64,000 bases of DNA, taken from Volvariella volvacea V23. Its lineage: Eukaryota > Basidiomycota > Agaricomycetes > Agaricales > Pluteaceae. This document shows positions 63,231-64,000 of this stretch, piece after piece. The notes beneath the pieces are model-generated. The model was not told the DNA's origin, did not search any database, and saw nothing but the letters and a program-made list of their open reading frames with translations. A program made the position numbers and the translations under genes. Location of the stretch: the NCBI GenBank assembly GCA_000349905.1, contig KB722739.1, positions 1,010,611 through 1,074,610 on the forward strand, given 5' to 3'. How positions within the stretch are numbered: position 1 is the stretch's first letter; the number at the start of each line of letters is the position of its first letter.

Positions 63231-64000
63231 AGTGTCGTGCCAGTGTTCGAGGCCAGTGCTGGGTGGTGGTGTCGTGCATTCGGTCATACCAGAATATATA
63301 GCTTGCAGCCCTAAAATTATGGGGTTAAATGATTCGGAGTACTGTCCCCCAGAGTCGCCAATTTTTGTGGTGACGCCCAAGACGTTTAATGAGTCCCCCA
63401 TGCGATAATACTACAATCATCTAGAAAAGCACTTCGTAGTGGGGTTGTGGAATAGGCCGTCCATTCTTTCGCGTATGGAGGCACCGGTGCGTTGGCATGC
63501 TTAGAGTGTTGGTTGATGAAGTAGTTGATTGATGCGCCCCAAACTTTCAACAAATCCACTACCCCAGGCTTTCCATCATTCCGCTCCACTCTACTTACGG
63601 CATTGCCTCGTGATTACACTGTTAAGTCCTCATTGATAAAGGCGCCATAAATAGGTGGGCACCGACATAGACTCTGACGGAGCACCGAGTCTGAGCTGAA
63701 CGTGCAATTCTGGATGATAGTATAACACGAATACCGTTCACGCTAATAGTCTCATATTCTGGCCTGGGTGTGCAAATGTTTCATATGGCGATGTAGGCTT
63801 TTTCGAAAGGGAGAGGTAAGGTTCACTCGTGCGTGGACTTAATACGATGCAGTTAGGCACTGTGTATCAACAATACTAGGGCCTAGTTGATCCTATGAAT
63901 TTTTGGCGCCTTGCGAGTTTTAGATCCCTCCGAACCATTAATATGCGTAGGCTAAGTGATACTCATATGTTCCTTTCAACTCGAAGAGCCAATTCCGAAG
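63231..64000. other. intergenic to window end
   Basis: 770 bp with no supported gene. A short match at 63660-63690 to sequence near 59605-59630 (GACATAGACTCT-ACGGA) may be another NAT-linked remnant. Confidence 0.4.
63295..63300 (-). promoter_or_regulatory. TATA element of NAT copy 4
   Basis: TATATA in the context ATACCAGAATATATAG, about 65 nt upstream of ATG 63230 and shared with NAT copy 2. Confidence 0.5.

Overview
This is nuclear DNA of a filamentous basidiomycete. Genes are dense, on both strands, and cut by many 45-75 nt GT-AG introns. The window has a fused pentafunctional AROM gene, a DASH/DAM1 kinetochore gene, fungal Mediator, TFIIH, NDC1 and SDHB genes, and families typical of Agaricomycetes (choice-of-anchor B secreted proteins, HNH_2 proteins, degenerate APH-like proteins, arylamine N-acetyltransferases). 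From memory of gene families the best fit is Rhizoctonia/Ceratobasidium-type Cantharellales; that placement is an inference. All gene models were spliced by hand from codon phase and family motifs, so exon edges can be off by a few bases.

Layout. 0-5.5 kb: two tandem secreted LVIVD/choice-of-anchor B genes (-). 6.8-8.2 kb: a six-exon tungstate/molybdate-binding-like (TupA/PBP) protein (-). 8.2-11.2 kb: no recognisable gene. 11.2-13.6 kb: nucleoporin NDC1 (-). 14.2-16.1 kb: secreted FAD-linked oxidase (+). 17.4-19.8 kb: DHA1-type MFS exporter (+). 19.8-24.1 kb: an AT-rich accessory stretch with a diverged copy of the MFS 3' flank, a small frameshifted membrane-protein gene and an HNH_2-family gene. 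24.1-31.4 kb: AROM and ribose-5-phosphate isomerase (both -), which feed shikimate and pentose phosphate metabolism. 32.9 kb: the tiny four-exon TFIIH gene TFB5 (+). 34.6-38.3 kb: an atypical protein kinase (-) and an APH-like protein with a long Pro/Ser insert (+). 38.8-45.3 kb: a divergent HNH gene (-), DAM1 with an extra C-terminal module (+), an HNH_2 gene (+) and a gutted HNH_2 pseudogene (+). 45.5-49.2 kb: MED8 and a large secreted protein (+). 49.7-50.9 kb: SDHB (-).

51.1-63.2 kb is a tandem array of arylamine N-acetyltransferase (NAT) genes, all on the minus strand: two intact copies, one frameshifted copy, one frameshifted and internally deleted copy, and at least four short remnants. 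A cytochrome P450 sits inside the array. The mix of intact, damaged and fragmentary copies is the pattern of birth-and-death evolution, perhaps for detoxification of aromatic amines.

The most unusual items are the NAT array with its P450, the DAM1 protein with a possible winged-helix C-terminus, the HNH_2 family in which two full copies have Asn where the first catalytic His is expected, the tungstate-binding-like protein in a eukaryote, and a possible inverted-repeat element at 54.75-55.46 kb.
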